64,000 bases of DNA from Bacillus sp. DNRA2 (GTDB lineage Bacteria > Bacillota > Bacilli > Bacillales > Cytobacillaceae), in the NCBI RefSeq assembly GCF_012843265.1, contig NZ_JABAIT010000020.1:1-64000 (forward strand). The letters are read 5' to 3'. Positions within the stretch are counted from its first letter, which is position 1, and each line of letters starts with the position of its first letter. The notes beneath the pieces were generated by a model. The model searched no databases. It was not told the DNA's origin and worked only from the letters and a program-made list of their open reading frames with translations. Shown here piece after piece: positions 25,075 through 33,672 of this stretch. The translations under genes were made by a program, and so were the position numbers.

Positions 25075-26763
25075 ATGTCGGTGCAAATCATATTTGATTC
25101 CTCCTGGAAGGATGAATTTTTGCAAAGGATGGAAAATGATGGTCCATGGGCAAATTGGGAGCTATATAAATTAGCAGTTGAAGTAGAAGCACACACCATC
25201 ATTCCTGAATTCGAAGGCCTGCAGGCTCCAAAGCATCTATCAGAATTAACGCCGCTCCCGCATCAACTTGAAGTTGCCAAGCAGGTAGTCGAAAACATGA
25301 ACGGTAAAGCCATCTTAGCTGATGAAGTTGGACTTGGAAAAACGATTGAAGCAGGTTTAATTTTAAAAGAATATATGATTCGCGGGTTAGTCAAAAAAGT
25401 ATTAATTCTAGTTCCAGCTTCATTGGTGACACAATGGGTTCAGGAACTTAACTCAAAGTTCTTTATTCCAGCCGTTTCCCAACGAAAAAGCTACGTTTGG
25501 GAACAATACGATGTGATTGTCTCTTCGATTGATACGGCCAAACGAAGTCCACATCGTGAAATTATTTTTAATCAAAATTATGACTTAATTATTATTGATG
25601 AGGCTCACAAGCTGAAAAATAATAAAACTAAAAACTATGAATTCGTGCAAAACTTAAAAAAGAAATTTTGTCTGCTCCTCACAGCAACCCCGATTCAAAA
25701 TCGGATTGAAGAAATCTTTAATTTAGTATCGCTATTAAAACCAGGTCATTTAGGCAATGAAGCTAACTTTTATGAAAAATATAAACGGGATAGTCGTTCG
25801 CTAAATGATGATCAGCATTTAAAGGAACTGGTCAATAAAGTCATGATTCGCAACCGTCGTGCTGACACAGGAATTGAGTGGACGAAACGGCATGTTGAAA
25901 CGATGGTGATTGATTTTACAAAAGAGGAACGTGACTTATACGAATCCATCCTCTCGTTACGCTCTGAAGGAAACTGGCTGTCCTCTAGTCAATTTTCCTT
26001 AATGACTTTACAGCGTGAGGCCTGCAGTAGTCGGGAGGCAGTCTATCTGACCTTGAAAAACATGTTAGCCAAACAGGAAGATCCTACGCCTAATTTTACG
26101 GAAATCATCCACAGTTTGATTGAAAAGGTGAATGCTGTTCAAACGAATTCTAAAGCCAATAAAGCCCTTGAACTAATACAATCAATCAACGACAAGGTGA
26201 TTATTTTCACCGAATATCGCGCCACCCAATTGTACCTGCAATGGTTTCTACGGCAGCATAGTATTACATCTGTTCCATTTCGCGGTGGCTTCAAACGTGG
26301 CAAAAAAGATTGGATGCGTGAATTGTTTCAGAAAAATGCTCAAGTGCTAATCGCAACAGAAGCAGGTGGTGAAGGAATTAATCTGCAATTTTGCAATCAT
26401 ATCATTAACTTTGATCTCCCATGGAATCCAATGCGGCTAGAGCAAAGAATTGGACGGATCCATCGCCTTGGTCAAGAAAAAGATGTGATGATTTATAATT
26501 TTGCAACGAGTGACACCGTCGAGGAGCATATTTTGAAACTCCTTTATGAAAAAATTCATCTGTTCGAAAAGGTGATTGGTGAGTTGGATGATATTTTAAC
26601 AAAATTGGAGTTTGGCAACTTCGATGAACATATGGTTGATATATTTGGAAATTCAGCTTCAGAAGGCGAAATGCGAATAAAAATGGAGAATCTTACCTCA
26701 ATGATCCAATTTGCACAACAAATGAAAGCGGGTGAAGCTCATGCAGCAGCAGGAAATTCATAA
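25075..26763 (+). CDS. yqhH: SNF2-family DEAD/DEAH-box helicase-like ATPase (YqhH)
   Basis: This is a 562-residue SNF2/RapA-like ATPase. Motif I is DEVGLGKT (about residues 83-90), motif II is DEAH, and the C-terminal helicase motif is NPMRLEQRIGRIHRLGQ. Family members remodel nucleic acid-protein complexes; the role of YqhH is unknown. The start ATG 25075 has AAAGGAG 9 nt upstream. It is divergent from the gcv operon and overlaps yqhG by 23 bp, the same pairing as in Bacillus subtilis. Confidence 0.93.
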   Translation: MSVQIIFDSSWKDEFLQRMENDGPWANWELYKLAVEVEAHTIIPEFEGLQAPKHLSELTPLPHQLEVAKQVVENMNGKAILADEVGLGKTIEAGLILKEYMIRGLVKKVLILVPASLVTQWVQELNSKFFIPAVSQRKSYVWEQYDVIVSSIDTAKRSPHREIIFNQNYDLIIIDEAHKLKNNKTKNYEFVQNLKKKFCLLLTATPIQNRIEEIFNLVSLLKPGHLGNEANFYEKYKRDSRSLNDDQHLKELVNKVMIRNRRADTGIEWTKRHVETMVIDFTKEERDLYESILSLRSEGNWLSSSQFSLMTLQREACSSREAVYLTLKNMLAKQEDPTPNFTEIIHSLIEKVNAVQTNSKANKALELIQSINDKVIIFTEYRATQLYLQWFLRQHSITSVPFRGGFKRGKKDWMRELFQKNAQVLIATEAGGEGINLQFCNHIINFDLPWNPMRLEQRIGRIHRLGQEKDVMIYNFATSDTVEEHILKLLYEKIHLFEKVIGELDDILTKLEFGNFDEHMVDIFGNSASEGEMRIKMENLTSMIQFAQQMKAGEAHAAAGNS

Positions 26764-27550
26764 TTTTTTGGAGCAATATTTTCATTCGAATCATTGTGAA
26801 ATCTTGGAAAATAACCAGGGCTATATGGTCGTTCAACTGACAAAAGAGCTAGACAAGGAATTAATGAATCGGCCGTTTTATTGGCATTATCTTGAGAAAA
26901 CCGGTGGTACACCTAATCCAATGAAACTAACCTTGATAACTAACAATCAGGATGCGCCACAAGATTTGAAAGGAGAAACAATCCATTTTGGCTCACCTCG
27001 TCTCCATCAAATCTTTAAATCGACAAAAAGTCTTGCAGGATACATTCGATTATATGAAAAACATTCACATGTAATCGGGAAGAATACACCCTTATACCCT
27101 TGGCTTGGTTTAAATTTGAAAATCTCTTATCAATGTGACCGAAAGCGCGATATCTTCCAATCAATCGGTCTCAATCTAATCAACGGTATGATGGTGACCG
27201 AGTTCCACGATTTGCTATTAAGTCTTTCATTGACACCAAAAATTCCAGACTATTCTTTCACGCTTTCACCATTAGTGATGCCGAAAAGTGGTTTAATCCG
27301 CATCGAACAGTATATAAAAAAGATGATTGAGTCCGATAATCACAATTGGGCTGACGAAGCAAGAAAAAGATGGAAGCAGGATTTGGATTTACTCGAACAT
27401 TTTTATGAGGATGTTGAAAATAAAGAAGCGTTTGAAACAGAAAAACAAGCTCTACAGGAACAATACGAGCCAAAGATTACGATTTCGATTGTGAATGGTG
27501 GTTTTTTTTATTTAACTGATGCAGCCATTCACAACAAAATCACGCACTAA
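26741..27550 (+). CDS. yqhG: YqhG family protein, unknown function
   Basis: This is a 269-residue cytoplasmic protein without membrane spans or motifs that I can name. It matches YqhG by position right after yqhH, with overlapping frames, so the two are probably cotranslated and may act together. Start ATG 26741 is preferred over GTG 26732 because AAAGCGGGTG lies upstream. The middle region has several HW and Trp-rich stretches. Confidence 0.85.
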   Translation: MQQQEIHNFLEQYFHSNHCEILENNQGYMVVQLTKELDKELMNRPFYWHYLEKTGGTPNPMKLTLITNNQDAPQDLKGETIHFGSPRLHQIFKSTKSLAGYIRLYEKHSHVIGKNTPLYPWLGLNLKISYQCDRKRDIFQSIGLNLINGMMVTEFHDLLLSLSLTPKIPDYSFTLSPLVMPKSGLIRIEQYIKKMIESDNHNWADEARKRWKQDLDLLEHFYEDVENKEAFETEKQALQEQYEPKITISIVNGGFFYLTDAAIHNKITH

Positions 27551-27579
27551 AACAAGCTACCTCGAGTCTAATAAAGAAA

Positions 27580-27604
27580 GGAGACCAGCAACAAGCGAGT
27601 CTCC
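27580..27604 (-). terminator. Terminator-like hairpin after yqzE
   Basis: GGAGAC (27580-27585) and GTCTCC (27599-27604) form a short stem followed on the minus strand by TTTCTTTATT. The stem is only 6 bp, so the assignment is moderate. Confidence 0.5.
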
Positions 27605-27611
27605 AAAAAAG

Positions 27612-27791
27612 CTAATGCTTCCGTTTGAACATTGTATATAAGGCGTACGGAATCACCCCAAACCAATGATATAAAAACGGTTCCTTTGTAACCTTGCGAT
27701 CGATCTTATGCTTTTTTCGAACATCTCTCGGCTGGTCGATATATTTCACAAAGGTTTGGGTAATATATTTAACATAATCATTTGTTTTCAT
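27612..27791 (-). CDS. yqzE: YqzE family small protein
   Basis: This 59-residue protein begins [18 protein letters not shown] and contains a basic middle (RKKHKIDRK) and a [14 protein letters not shown] hydrophobic segment. That is the pattern of YqzE, found beside comG operons in Bacilli. Its function is unknown, but the neighbourhood suggests a link to competence. The start ATG 27791 has GGAGG 8 nt upstream. Both lie inside an inverted repeat (27790-27835) that could hide the start site. Confidence 0.87.
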   Translation of the reverse strand: MKTNDYVKYITQTFVKYIDQPRDVRKKHKIDRKVTKEPFLYHWFGVIPYALYTMFKRKH

Positions 27792-27835
27792 TGGACATTC
27801 CTCCGTTATCTACTTCCGATAACAGTATGTCCAAT
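27790..27835 (-). promoter_or_regulatory. Hairpin covering the yqzE ribosome binding site and start
   Basis: ATTGGACAT (27790-27798) is complementary to ATGTCCAAT (27827-27835), and GTTATC (27805-27810) to GATAAC (27818-27823). On the yqzE mRNA the GGAGG falls in the internal loop and the A of the start codon ends the outer stem. Such a fold could limit translation of yqzE. On the plus strand the outer arm is followed by TTTTTATT. Confidence 0.55.
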
Positions 27836-27844
27836 TTTTATTGG

Positions 27845-28339
27845 TTAGAAACGAGCAATAATTTCTTTGACAATGGTTGGAATATCTTTCCCAGTCGTAT
27901 CAATTTTCATATGACAGCAATCAAGATAAAGTGGTAGACGCTGGTTATAAAGCTCAAATAGCGCAGTTTCCTTATCCTTCTTTAGCAAAGGGCGCGACTG
28001 ATCATTTTGTAACCTTTCAAGAATTTCTGCAGGATTGGCATCTAAAAATACCACAAAGCCATGCTCCTTCATCCATTGCCGATTGGCCTCATTCATGACA
28101 ATTCCGCCTCCAGTCGTGATGATTGCATTCTCAAGAGGTAGTGTTTTTATGAATGTTGATTCTAAGTCACGAAAATATGCTTCACCATTCTCGGCAAATA
28201 TGTCATTAATACTCTTCCCTTCTTGAGATACGATTTCCGCATCCATATCGATAACGGAAACACCAAGCGCTGTGGCCAAATCTTTGCCCACCGTTGTTTT
28301 CCCTGCTCCCATTAATCCAATTAAATATATAGCTTGCAC
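27845..28339 (-). CDS. aroK: Shikimate kinase
   Basis: This 164-residue P-loop kinase phosphorylates shikimate at the 3-OH for aromatic amino acid synthesis. Walker A is GLMGAGKTT (about residues 8-16). The shikimate-binding DMDAEI and FRDLE motifs follow, then TTGGGIV and the SRPLL lid region. The start ATG 28339 has AGGGGATAG upstream. It lies between comGG and yqzE, 15 bp after comGG, so it may be partly cotranscribed with comG. Confidence 0.96.
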   Translation of the reverse strand: MQAIYLIGLMGAGKTTVGKDLATALGVSVIDMDAEIVSQEGKSINDIFAENGEAYFRDLESTFIKTLPLENAIITTGGGIVMNEANRQWMKEHGFVVFLDANPAEILERLQNDQSRPLLKKDKETALFELYNQRLPLYLDCCHMKIDTTGKDIPTIVKEIIARF

Positions 28340-28354
28340 TTTTCTATCCCCTGT

Positions 28355-28735
28355 TCAATTCTTTTCCACCCATTTTATCATCTTTTTTACACTTTTGTTA
28401 TAGTAAGCAAATCCAATTAGCGTCTCACCTGAATTCAACTTGAGGTTAAAGGTGATTTTCAAAGTGCTTCCCAAATCCTCTATTGCGTAATTCATCCTAC
28501 CGTCCTGCAACAAAAACTCTCCACTGGATAGCATTTGCTCACCATTTTGCAAACTCGATTCTACCTTCCTTACACAGTATAGAAAATAATATTCTGTCTT
28601 TAAAATGGTTTCAGTTTCTTTAAGGATTTTTTTCTCATTTATATACTGTTCGGTATAGATGATCAGAAAAGTGGATGTTAATAACAGCATAGATAGAGTT
28701 AATGGGTAAGTGAAGCCTTGCTCGTTTAATCTCAC
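28355..28735 (-). CDS. comGG: Competence pseudopilus minor pilin ComGG
   Basis: This 126-residue protein has a prepilin-like N-terminus, NEQG|FTYPLTL, and one hydrophobic helix (about residues 8-28). The usual Glu at +5 is replaced, as is common in ComGG. It is a minor pseudopilin of the DNA-uptake pseudopilus. Its ATG overlaps the comGF stop. It is the last comG gene. Confidence 0.9.
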   Translation of the reverse strand: MRLNEQGFTYPLTLSMLLLTSTFLIIYTEQYINEKKILKETETILKTEYYFLYCVRKVESSLQNGEQMLSSGEFLLQDGRMNYAIEDLGSTLKITFNLKLNSGETLIGFAYYNKSVKKMIKWVEKN

Positions 28736-29199
28736 TACGATACCACATCCTTCAATAACAAGCGTATTTCCTCTCGGTATTCATAGCCATTTACATCTGT
28801 CACCGTCACTAAAATCCCATTCAACAGCCTTTCAAACTGAAAAAACTGGACCTGCTGCAAAATAATTTCATGTCCCTTATTATCAACTCGCCGCCTGAGA
28901 TTTGTACCGTAACGTTCATAAATAATCATCTCACCATCTTTTTCGAGCTGCAATCTTTGTGGAGTTATCGTAACCCACTGACTCATTCTGATTTCCTTTT
29001 TGATTTGACTGATAAAAATTTCCCATTCGAGCCGCTGCAATTTCTGTTCAATCGGCTTCTCTCGGTTAATTGTTGAAAGCATCATCGGAACGAAGCTTAT
29101 GATTACGGTAAAAACCGAAAAGGCCACGAGCATTTCGACAAGTGTAAAACCATGATTATTCCTTAGAGCGGCATTTTTGATAAACGTTTTTATTTTCAT
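28735..29199 (-). CDS. comGF: Competence pseudopilus minor pilin ComGF
   Basis: This protein of about 154 residues carries the prepilin peptidase site NNHG|FTLVEML, with Glu at +5 and the following hydrophobic helix. It belongs to the ComGF minor pilins. Start ATG 29199 is preferred, with AAGG 7 nt upstream; the ATG at 29205 is only 1 nt from that RBS. It overlaps the end of comGE by about 44 bp, as in other Bacilli. Confidence 0.9.
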   Translation of the reverse strand: MKIKTFIKNAALRNNHGFTLVEMLVAFSVFTVIISFVPMMLSTINREKPIEQKLQRLEWEIFISQIKKEIRMSQWVTITPQRLQLEKDGEMIIYERYGTNLRRRVDNKGHEIILQQVQFFQFERLLNGILVTVTDVNGYEYREEIRLLLKDVVS

Positions 29200-29443
29200 C
29201 TTCATGCCTTACACACACCTCGGTTTTTGACGTTCCCTCACTCCAGCTTACCTCATATGCCGTTCCATTCAATTGAACCGTCCGTGTACCTGTAGTTACA
29301 CTCTCATCAATCCCCCGCTCCAATTCATCATATAAGAGGTGAAGTGCTGTCTTGTCTTGCTGTAGCCTTGAAGATTGATCCCAAACAAGCAAGACTTGAG
29401 GAAGCAATGCACATGTTATGATGAGCCATGTGGACATGGACAA
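29156..29443 (-). CDS. comGE: ComGE minor pilin, start region interrupted by an in-frame TGA
   Basis: The downstream frame encodes a ComGE-like protein. Reading upstream of TTG 29443, the same frame gives RNDG|YFLAELLLSMSTWL, a proper prepilin site (Gly -1, Glu +5). The expected start is ATG 29485 overlapping the comGD end, but ATG-TTG is followed by TGA (29479-29477). No ATG, GTG or TTG lies between that TGA and the cleavage site. From TTG 29443 or ATG 29437 the product would lack the prepilin leader. A nonsense mutation, readthrough or a sequence error are the options. Confidence 0.75.
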   Translation of the reverse strand: MSMSTWLIITCALLPQVLLVWDQSSRLQQDKTALHLLYDELERGIDESVTTGTRTVQLNGTAYEVSWSEGTSKTEVCVRHEDENKNVYQKCRSKE

Positions 29444-29468
29444 CAGTAATTCCGCTAAAAAATAACCA

Positions 29469-29909
29469 TCATTCCTTCACAACATAAAATCGCCCTCTTC
29501 CAATTAAAAACACCATCCGATACGTTTCCCCGTCAATTCTGATAAAAAGTGCCCCAAATTGATTGAGATTTCCATTAGCTGTGATTTCAAAATATAGCGG
29601 CATCGTTCCAGGAGTAACCTTAACCTCCTTCGAGTATTGCTTCTCGAGAATAATCGCCCCATTATAATTTTCTCGAAAGTAATAATAATTTTTTTCCGAC
29701 ATGATATTGACCCTTACTACGGTCTGATGAGAAATGGCATACTGTTGGGCAAAAAACAAGTCCGATTTAATCTGTGAAAAGAACAATTGCTTTTCAGGCC
29801 AAGAAGCATGTGGGTTCAAGAAAAAGAGGGGAAATGAAGAAATCAATAAGAATACCGAGAAAACGAGTAATGTTTCTGTAAGTGTAAAACCCTTTTCATT
29901 CAATTTCAT
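29469..29909 (-). CDS. comGD: Competence pseudopilus minor pilin ComGD
   Basis: This is a 146-residue type IV pilin-like protein with leader KLNEKG|FTLTETLL and Glu at +5. A hydrophobic helix (about residues 8-27) and a beta-rich C-terminal domain follow. The product is processed by ComC and joins the pseudopilus with ComGC. The start codon overlaps the comGC stop (TAATG). Confidence 0.93.
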   Translation of the reverse strand: MKLNEKGFTLTETLLVFSVFLLISSFPLFFLNPHASWPEKQLFFSQIKSDLFFAQQYAISHQTVVRVNIMSEKNYYYFRENYNGAIILEKQYSKEVKVTPGTMPLYFEITANGNLNQFGALFIRIDGETYRMVFLIGRGRFYVVKE

Positions 29910-30214
29910 TACAATTCAGGCGTTGTAGTGACTTTGCCATTTGCCCCAATTGTAATGGTCACACCTGAACATGGAGATTCTCCTTTCACATATCCATCGG
30001 TAATTAAAACCTCAAGACTATCTGGATAAGTATTTTTTTCCATTTTGTAAGACTGCACTTGTGCTTCGACCATTTTTACATATGCCTTGCAACCCTTATC
30101 ATTGATATTTGCACTTTGATCAGCAATATTGGGGATGGTAATGATTAACAACACTGAAATAATAAGCAAAACTATCATCATTTCGATTAGTGTAAAACCT
30201 TTTTGATTTTTCAT
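29909..30214 (-). CDS. comGC: Competence pseudopilus major pilin ComGC
   Basis: This 101-residue protein has the short leader MKNQKG|FTLIEMMIVL, a clear major pseudopilin signature. Two Cys in the mature part (GCKAYV and SPCSG) fit the intramolecular disulfide known in Bacillus subtilis ComGC. It polymerises into the pseudopilus that binds DNA and pulls it through the cell wall. The start ATG has GGAGG upstream. Confidence 0.96.
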   Translation of the reverse strand: MKNQKGFTLIEMMIVLLIISVLLIITIPNIADQSANINDKGCKAYVKMVEAQVQSYKMEKNTYPDSLEVLITDGYVKGESPCSGVTITIGANGKVTTTPEL

Positions 30215-30238
30215 AAGTTATTCCTCCAACACAATAGA

Positions 30239-31267
30239 TTAAATGCCTTTAAGCATATGAAACATCGGGAGCATGATGGCTAAATACAAAGAAACCACTA
30301 TCAATCCAATTCCCAAATACAAGCATGGTTGAATAATTTTCAGTGCCTTTTCCGTTTTCTCTTCTAAAATCTTAATGCAATGTTTGCTGTAAAAGGCCAA
30401 TTCATCGGGTAATTTCCCGCTCTCCAAACCATGCTTCACAATATGTGCAAGCTCACGTTCAAACACTTGAACCTTTTCAAGAATCACCTCTAGCCGTTCT
30501 CCTCTCGATAAATCCCGTCGCACATCTTTGCAAATCGTTCCATAAAAGGGCTGCTGCTCGAAATCTTCAAACAACACCAATGCTTCCAAAACCGATAAAC
30601 CGCCTGATAATAAATAGCTCATTTGCACAGCAAAATATTGGGTATACCAAATTTTGAAAAACCTCCCGATAAACGGTAGTTTCACTAATTTAGATCTTCT
30701 TTCAAACACCGAAAGCCTGCGAAAGTGAAAATAATAATAGGCAAAGCTAAGTAAGAGAAGGAAAAATACGCCTATCGAAAAGGTAGGTAAAAGATTGCTT
30801 ATTTGGAAGATAATTTTCGAAAAGATATTGGGCGGAAGATTCATCGATGCAAAAATAGAAGAAAAACGAGGCATTAAGACCCTTTCCACAAAAAAGAACA
30901 ATAACCCCGTAATGAAGAAAAGCACTGCTGGGTAATTTAACATTTTCAAGATTCGTTTTATATCTTGATTTCGTTTAAGCATGAAGTCACTACCATCAAG
31001 TATGGCTCTAGCTAAATCTCCATGCTGCTCAGCAAAATAAACATACCCTACTAAAGAGTGATTAAAGCTTAATTTCGTTAAGATTTGATAAAGCGGAAAT
31101 CCCTCCTTTAACTCCATAATGCAGGACTCTATCGCCGCTTGATGTTGATTAGGAAAATAATACGTTAAGCTTTCAATTGCTTCACTAAGCGTAAAGCCAC
31201 GGGAAAGCAGTTCACCAGTTCGTTGCAAAAACAAGGCCTGTTGTTCCGTAGTCCATTTCTTATTCAT
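30239..31267 (-). CDS. comGB: Competence type IV pilus assembly platform protein ComGB
   Basis: This 342-residue GspF/PilC-type platform protein has three hydrophobic segments, two near residues 110-130 and 155-175 and one at the C-terminus. Two GspF repeats flank them. The block LLSGGLSVLEALVL is typical. It links the ATPase ComGA to pseudopilus assembly at the membrane. It overlaps the end of comGA by 8 bp. Confidence 0.95.
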   Translation of the reverse strand: MNKKWTTEQQALFLQRTGELLSRGFTLSEAIESLTYYFPNQHQAAIESCIMELKEGFPLYQILTKLSFNHSLVGYVYFAEQHGDLARAILDGSDFMLKRNQDIKRILKMLNYPAVLFFITGLLFFFVERVLMPRFSSIFASMNLPPNIFSKIIFQISNLLPTFSIGVFFLLLLSFAYYYFHFRRLSVFERRSKLVKLPFIGRFFKIWYTQYFAVQMSYLLSGGLSVLEALVLFEDFEQQPFYGTICKDVRRDLSRGERLEVILEKVQVFERELAHIVKHGLESGKLPDELAFYSKHCIKILEEKTEKALKIIQPCLYLGIGLIVVSLYLAIMLPMFHMLKGI

Positions 31268-32330
31268 CCTGATACACCCAGCGTTCGAATTCCGATTGTT
31301 TAATAAAACCTAAAGCAATTCCTTTAATCATATAATCCTTCAACGTTCGATAAGGATATGGAGCTAATGGCTTCCTACCGCTTACTTCCTGTAGGACGGC
31401 ATGTAATGCTCTTCCACTTAACAGCTCCATGATATTAGCCCTTTTAAAGCGTCCGTACGAAAAGCAATGCGGTGAACATTCATCAATACAAAACGGACAG
31501 GTCAATTCCACCAACCGTTGGGCCGTTACCGCAACGAGAGTTTGTTCGATTTCCTGCCAATTCACCCCAAATTCCTGTAAGCGGAAAATTGCACCCTTGG
31601 CATTGCGAGTGTGGAGTGTACTTAATACTAAATGTCCTGTTAACGCTGCTCTAACAGCAATTTGTGCCGTTTCTTTATCTCTTATTTCCCCAACCATGAT
31701 AATATCTGGATCATGTCTAAGTATCGCTTTCAGTCCAGTTGTGTAAGACACACCTGCCTTTTCATTTACTTGAACTTGTAAGACTTGATCATAATCTTTT
31801 TCAATGGGATCTTCCAATGTAATGACATTTCGATGGAAAATATGGGAGGTTTGATTCAGAAGTGAATAAAGCATGGTAGTTTTACCTGATCCAGTTGGCC
31901 CGGTGAATATGATAAGTCCATGAGAAAGCTTAAGGAGATCGATTACTTTTCTTGTCATTGTGGGAAATAACGAAAGTTGGTGTAGTGGAAATTGCTGCCC
32001 TTGTGGTAAAAGCCGGATGACGAGACTTTCTGAGTTGCTTGCAGGTAATGTCGATAGTCTCAGACCAATGATTTGCCCGTTGACCTCATAGGAAAAGGCA
32101 CCGCTTTGAGGTCGTCTTCGCTCCCCAATATCCATTGATGCTGTAAATTTAAAATGAGAAATGAGTCGATCACAATCTTGACGTGGGATCGTGAACGTCG
32201 GAATCAATTTATTTCCGATTCTTAGTTGGATGAGTGTATCAGTTTTTCGTGGGAGGAAGTGGATATCAGTTGCATTGCTTCGTACTGCATTAGTTATGAC
32301 TCTTTCGGCTAATTGCTCGATCGAGTTCAA
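31260..32330 (-). CDS. comGA: Competence ATPase ComGA
   Basis: This is a 356-residue PilB/GspE-type traffic ATPase. Walker A is GPTGSGKTT, the Asp box is TLEDPIE, Walker B is MVGEIRDKETA, and the His box is GHLVLSTLHT. It drives pseudopilus assembly and also blocks growth in competent cells in Bacillus subtilis. The start is TTG 32330, with AAGGTGGTGAT upstream. It is the first gene of comG; a ComK-controlled promoter is expected upstream, but I see only imperfect A-tract/T-tract boxes. Confidence 0.96.
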   Translation of the reverse strand: MNSIEQLAERVITNAVRSNATDIHFLPRKTDTLIQLRIGNKLIPTFTIPRQDCDRLISHFKFTASMDIGERRRPQSGAFSYEVNGQIIGLRLSTLPASNSESLVIRLLPQGQQFPLHQLSLFPTMTRKVIDLLKLSHGLIIFTGPTGSGKTTMLYSLLNQTSHIFHRNVITLEDPIEKDYDQVLQVQVNEKAGVSYTTGLKAILRHDPDIIMVGEIRDKETAQIAVRAALTGHLVLSTLHTRNAKGAIFRLQEFGVNWQEIEQTLVAVTAQRLVELTCPFCIDECSPHCFSYGRFKRANIMELLSGRALHAVLQEVSGRKPLAPYPYRTLKDYMIKGIALGFIKQSEFERWVYQDE

Positions 32331-32744
32331 ATTGCTATCACCACCTTTTTCTTGATGACAGTAAATTTCGCTAATGCTTGGGCAAATCCTTTATAAAATG
32401 ACAAATAATATTGAACAATTCGTGAACTATATAAAAATAAAGCTTGTTTTACACCTTATATATCTCTGGTAAGTACTGTGTATAGACACCCTATTTTCCA
32501 AATCTGCCATATTTCTACATTTATTTCCTAAGAAATTCAATTATAACAGTTTTTGCATTTTTCGATAAAAAACCTTTCATTACAAGCTTCTCCTTTTATA
32601 TAACAGCTTTCTCCTGTTCAATATTTCGACATTTTATTGTGAACTTTTTATAAACATATAGTGTTAACCTTGGAAACCTCATTCCCAACTTCCAATGGCT
32701 GTATTATAATAAAATAAACTTATGTAGTTCTGAGGTGAACATTG
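32331..32744. other. Divergent intergenic region between comGA and the HTH regulator
   Basis: About 410 AT-rich bases drive both comGA (minus) and the regulator (plus). One near-match to a ComK half-box (TAAA-N5-TTTT at about 32446-32458) is present, but not a convincing pair. No ORF or RNA was recognised. Confidence 0.4.
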
Positions 32745-33446
32745 ATGGAGCAAACATTAAAAATTACTAATGTTTTATCAGATCCAACACGCTATTATAT
32801 CTATCAATACATTACTAAACGTCATCAAGAAGTTACAGTTCAAGAAATTGCGGACAACTTCAACATCCATCCAAACGTAGCAAGACTTCACTTATCGAAG
32901 CTTGAAGATGTAAATATGCTTGTATCTGAAACTAAGAAAACAGGAAAAGGGGGACGACCAAGTAGACTATATCGTCTAAGTGATGATGTTATTCAACTTA
33001 ACTTCCCATATCGCGACTACCAGCTATTAGCTAATATTGCGATACAAACGATGATGAGTTTAGGTGAGGCAGGAAAAGAAGCACTTTATCTTACAGGAAA
33101 ACGATTTGGTGCAGAATTGATTGAACAAGAAGTAGCTTCACAGCACCAGGTTAGCGATGAGCTTACTTTTGATCAAAAGTTGAATATTATTAAAAGTGCT
33201 GCCACTTTAGCAGGATTTTATCCTGATTTTGAAGCAAATGAAGATCATACAAAAATTTACTTTGAAATCTTTAATTGTCCTTTTAAAGAAGTAGCGATTG
33301 ATCATAGAGAAGCCGTATGCAGTATGCACTTTCAATTCTTAAAGGGCATGTTTGAATCGCTTTTCACATCCATCGAATTGATTGAAAAAGAAAATTTAAT
33401 TACCGGCTGCCACTCTTGTAGCTATCAGGCATTAGTAACCATTTAG
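32745..33446 (+). CDS. HTH transcriptional regulator with C-terminal cysteine cluster
   Basis: This 233-residue protein has an N-terminal winged HTH of ArsR/DeoR type (about residues 5-80: VTVQEIADNFNIHPNVARLHLSKLEDVNML). A C-terminal part carries Cys in FNCPF, AVCSMH and GCHSC. The layout resembles SufR-type Fe-S sensing regulators, but the Cys spacing is not the same. Start ATG 32745 has GAGGTG 7 nt upstream. It is divergent from comGA. Its target and ligand are unknown. Confidence 0.8.
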   Translation: MEQTLKITNVLSDPTRYYIYQYITKRHQEVTVQEIADNFNIHPNVARLHLSKLEDVNMLVSETKKTGKGGRPSRLYRLSDDVIQLNFPYRDYQLLANIAIQTMMSLGEAGKEALYLTGKRFGAELIEQEVASQHQVSDELTFDQKLNIIKSAATLAGFYPDFEANEDHTKIYFEIFNCPFKEVAIDHREAVCSMHFQFLKGMFESLFTSIELIEKENLITGCHSCSYQALVTI

Positions 33447-33541
33447 TCTTATACCCATAGTTTAAATATGGAGAAAAATTAGAGTTTGTCGTAGTGCCTA
33501 AACTGTCAGAAGATACAAAAAAATAGCATTTATACCATGAG

Positions 33542-33580
33542 ACCCCATCTTTTTCGGAGACGAAGTAAAGATGGGGTTTC
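33542..33580 (+). terminator. Terminator of the HTH regulator gene
   Basis: ACCCCATCTTT (33542-33552) pairs perfectly with AAAGATGGGGT (33567-33577). Only a short T-stretch follows. Confidence 0.78.
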
Positions 33581-33672
33581 TAACTTTAAAAATCTAAATT
33601 TTATTTGATTTTTTCGACATTTGATTTATAATAATGTAATGATGGACAATAGGGGTAAAAGGGGGGATACCG

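Noticed and set aside
29477-29479. TGA in comGE as a second selenocysteine codon
   Set aside because: The downstream sequence is AT-rich with no GC-rich hairpin at the SECIS distance, and the pilin leader needs no redox residue. A start lesion is simpler.
32340-32740. ComK operator upstream of comGA
   Set aside because: Only imperfect A4-N5-T4 boxes were found, and none form a pair at the usual spacing.
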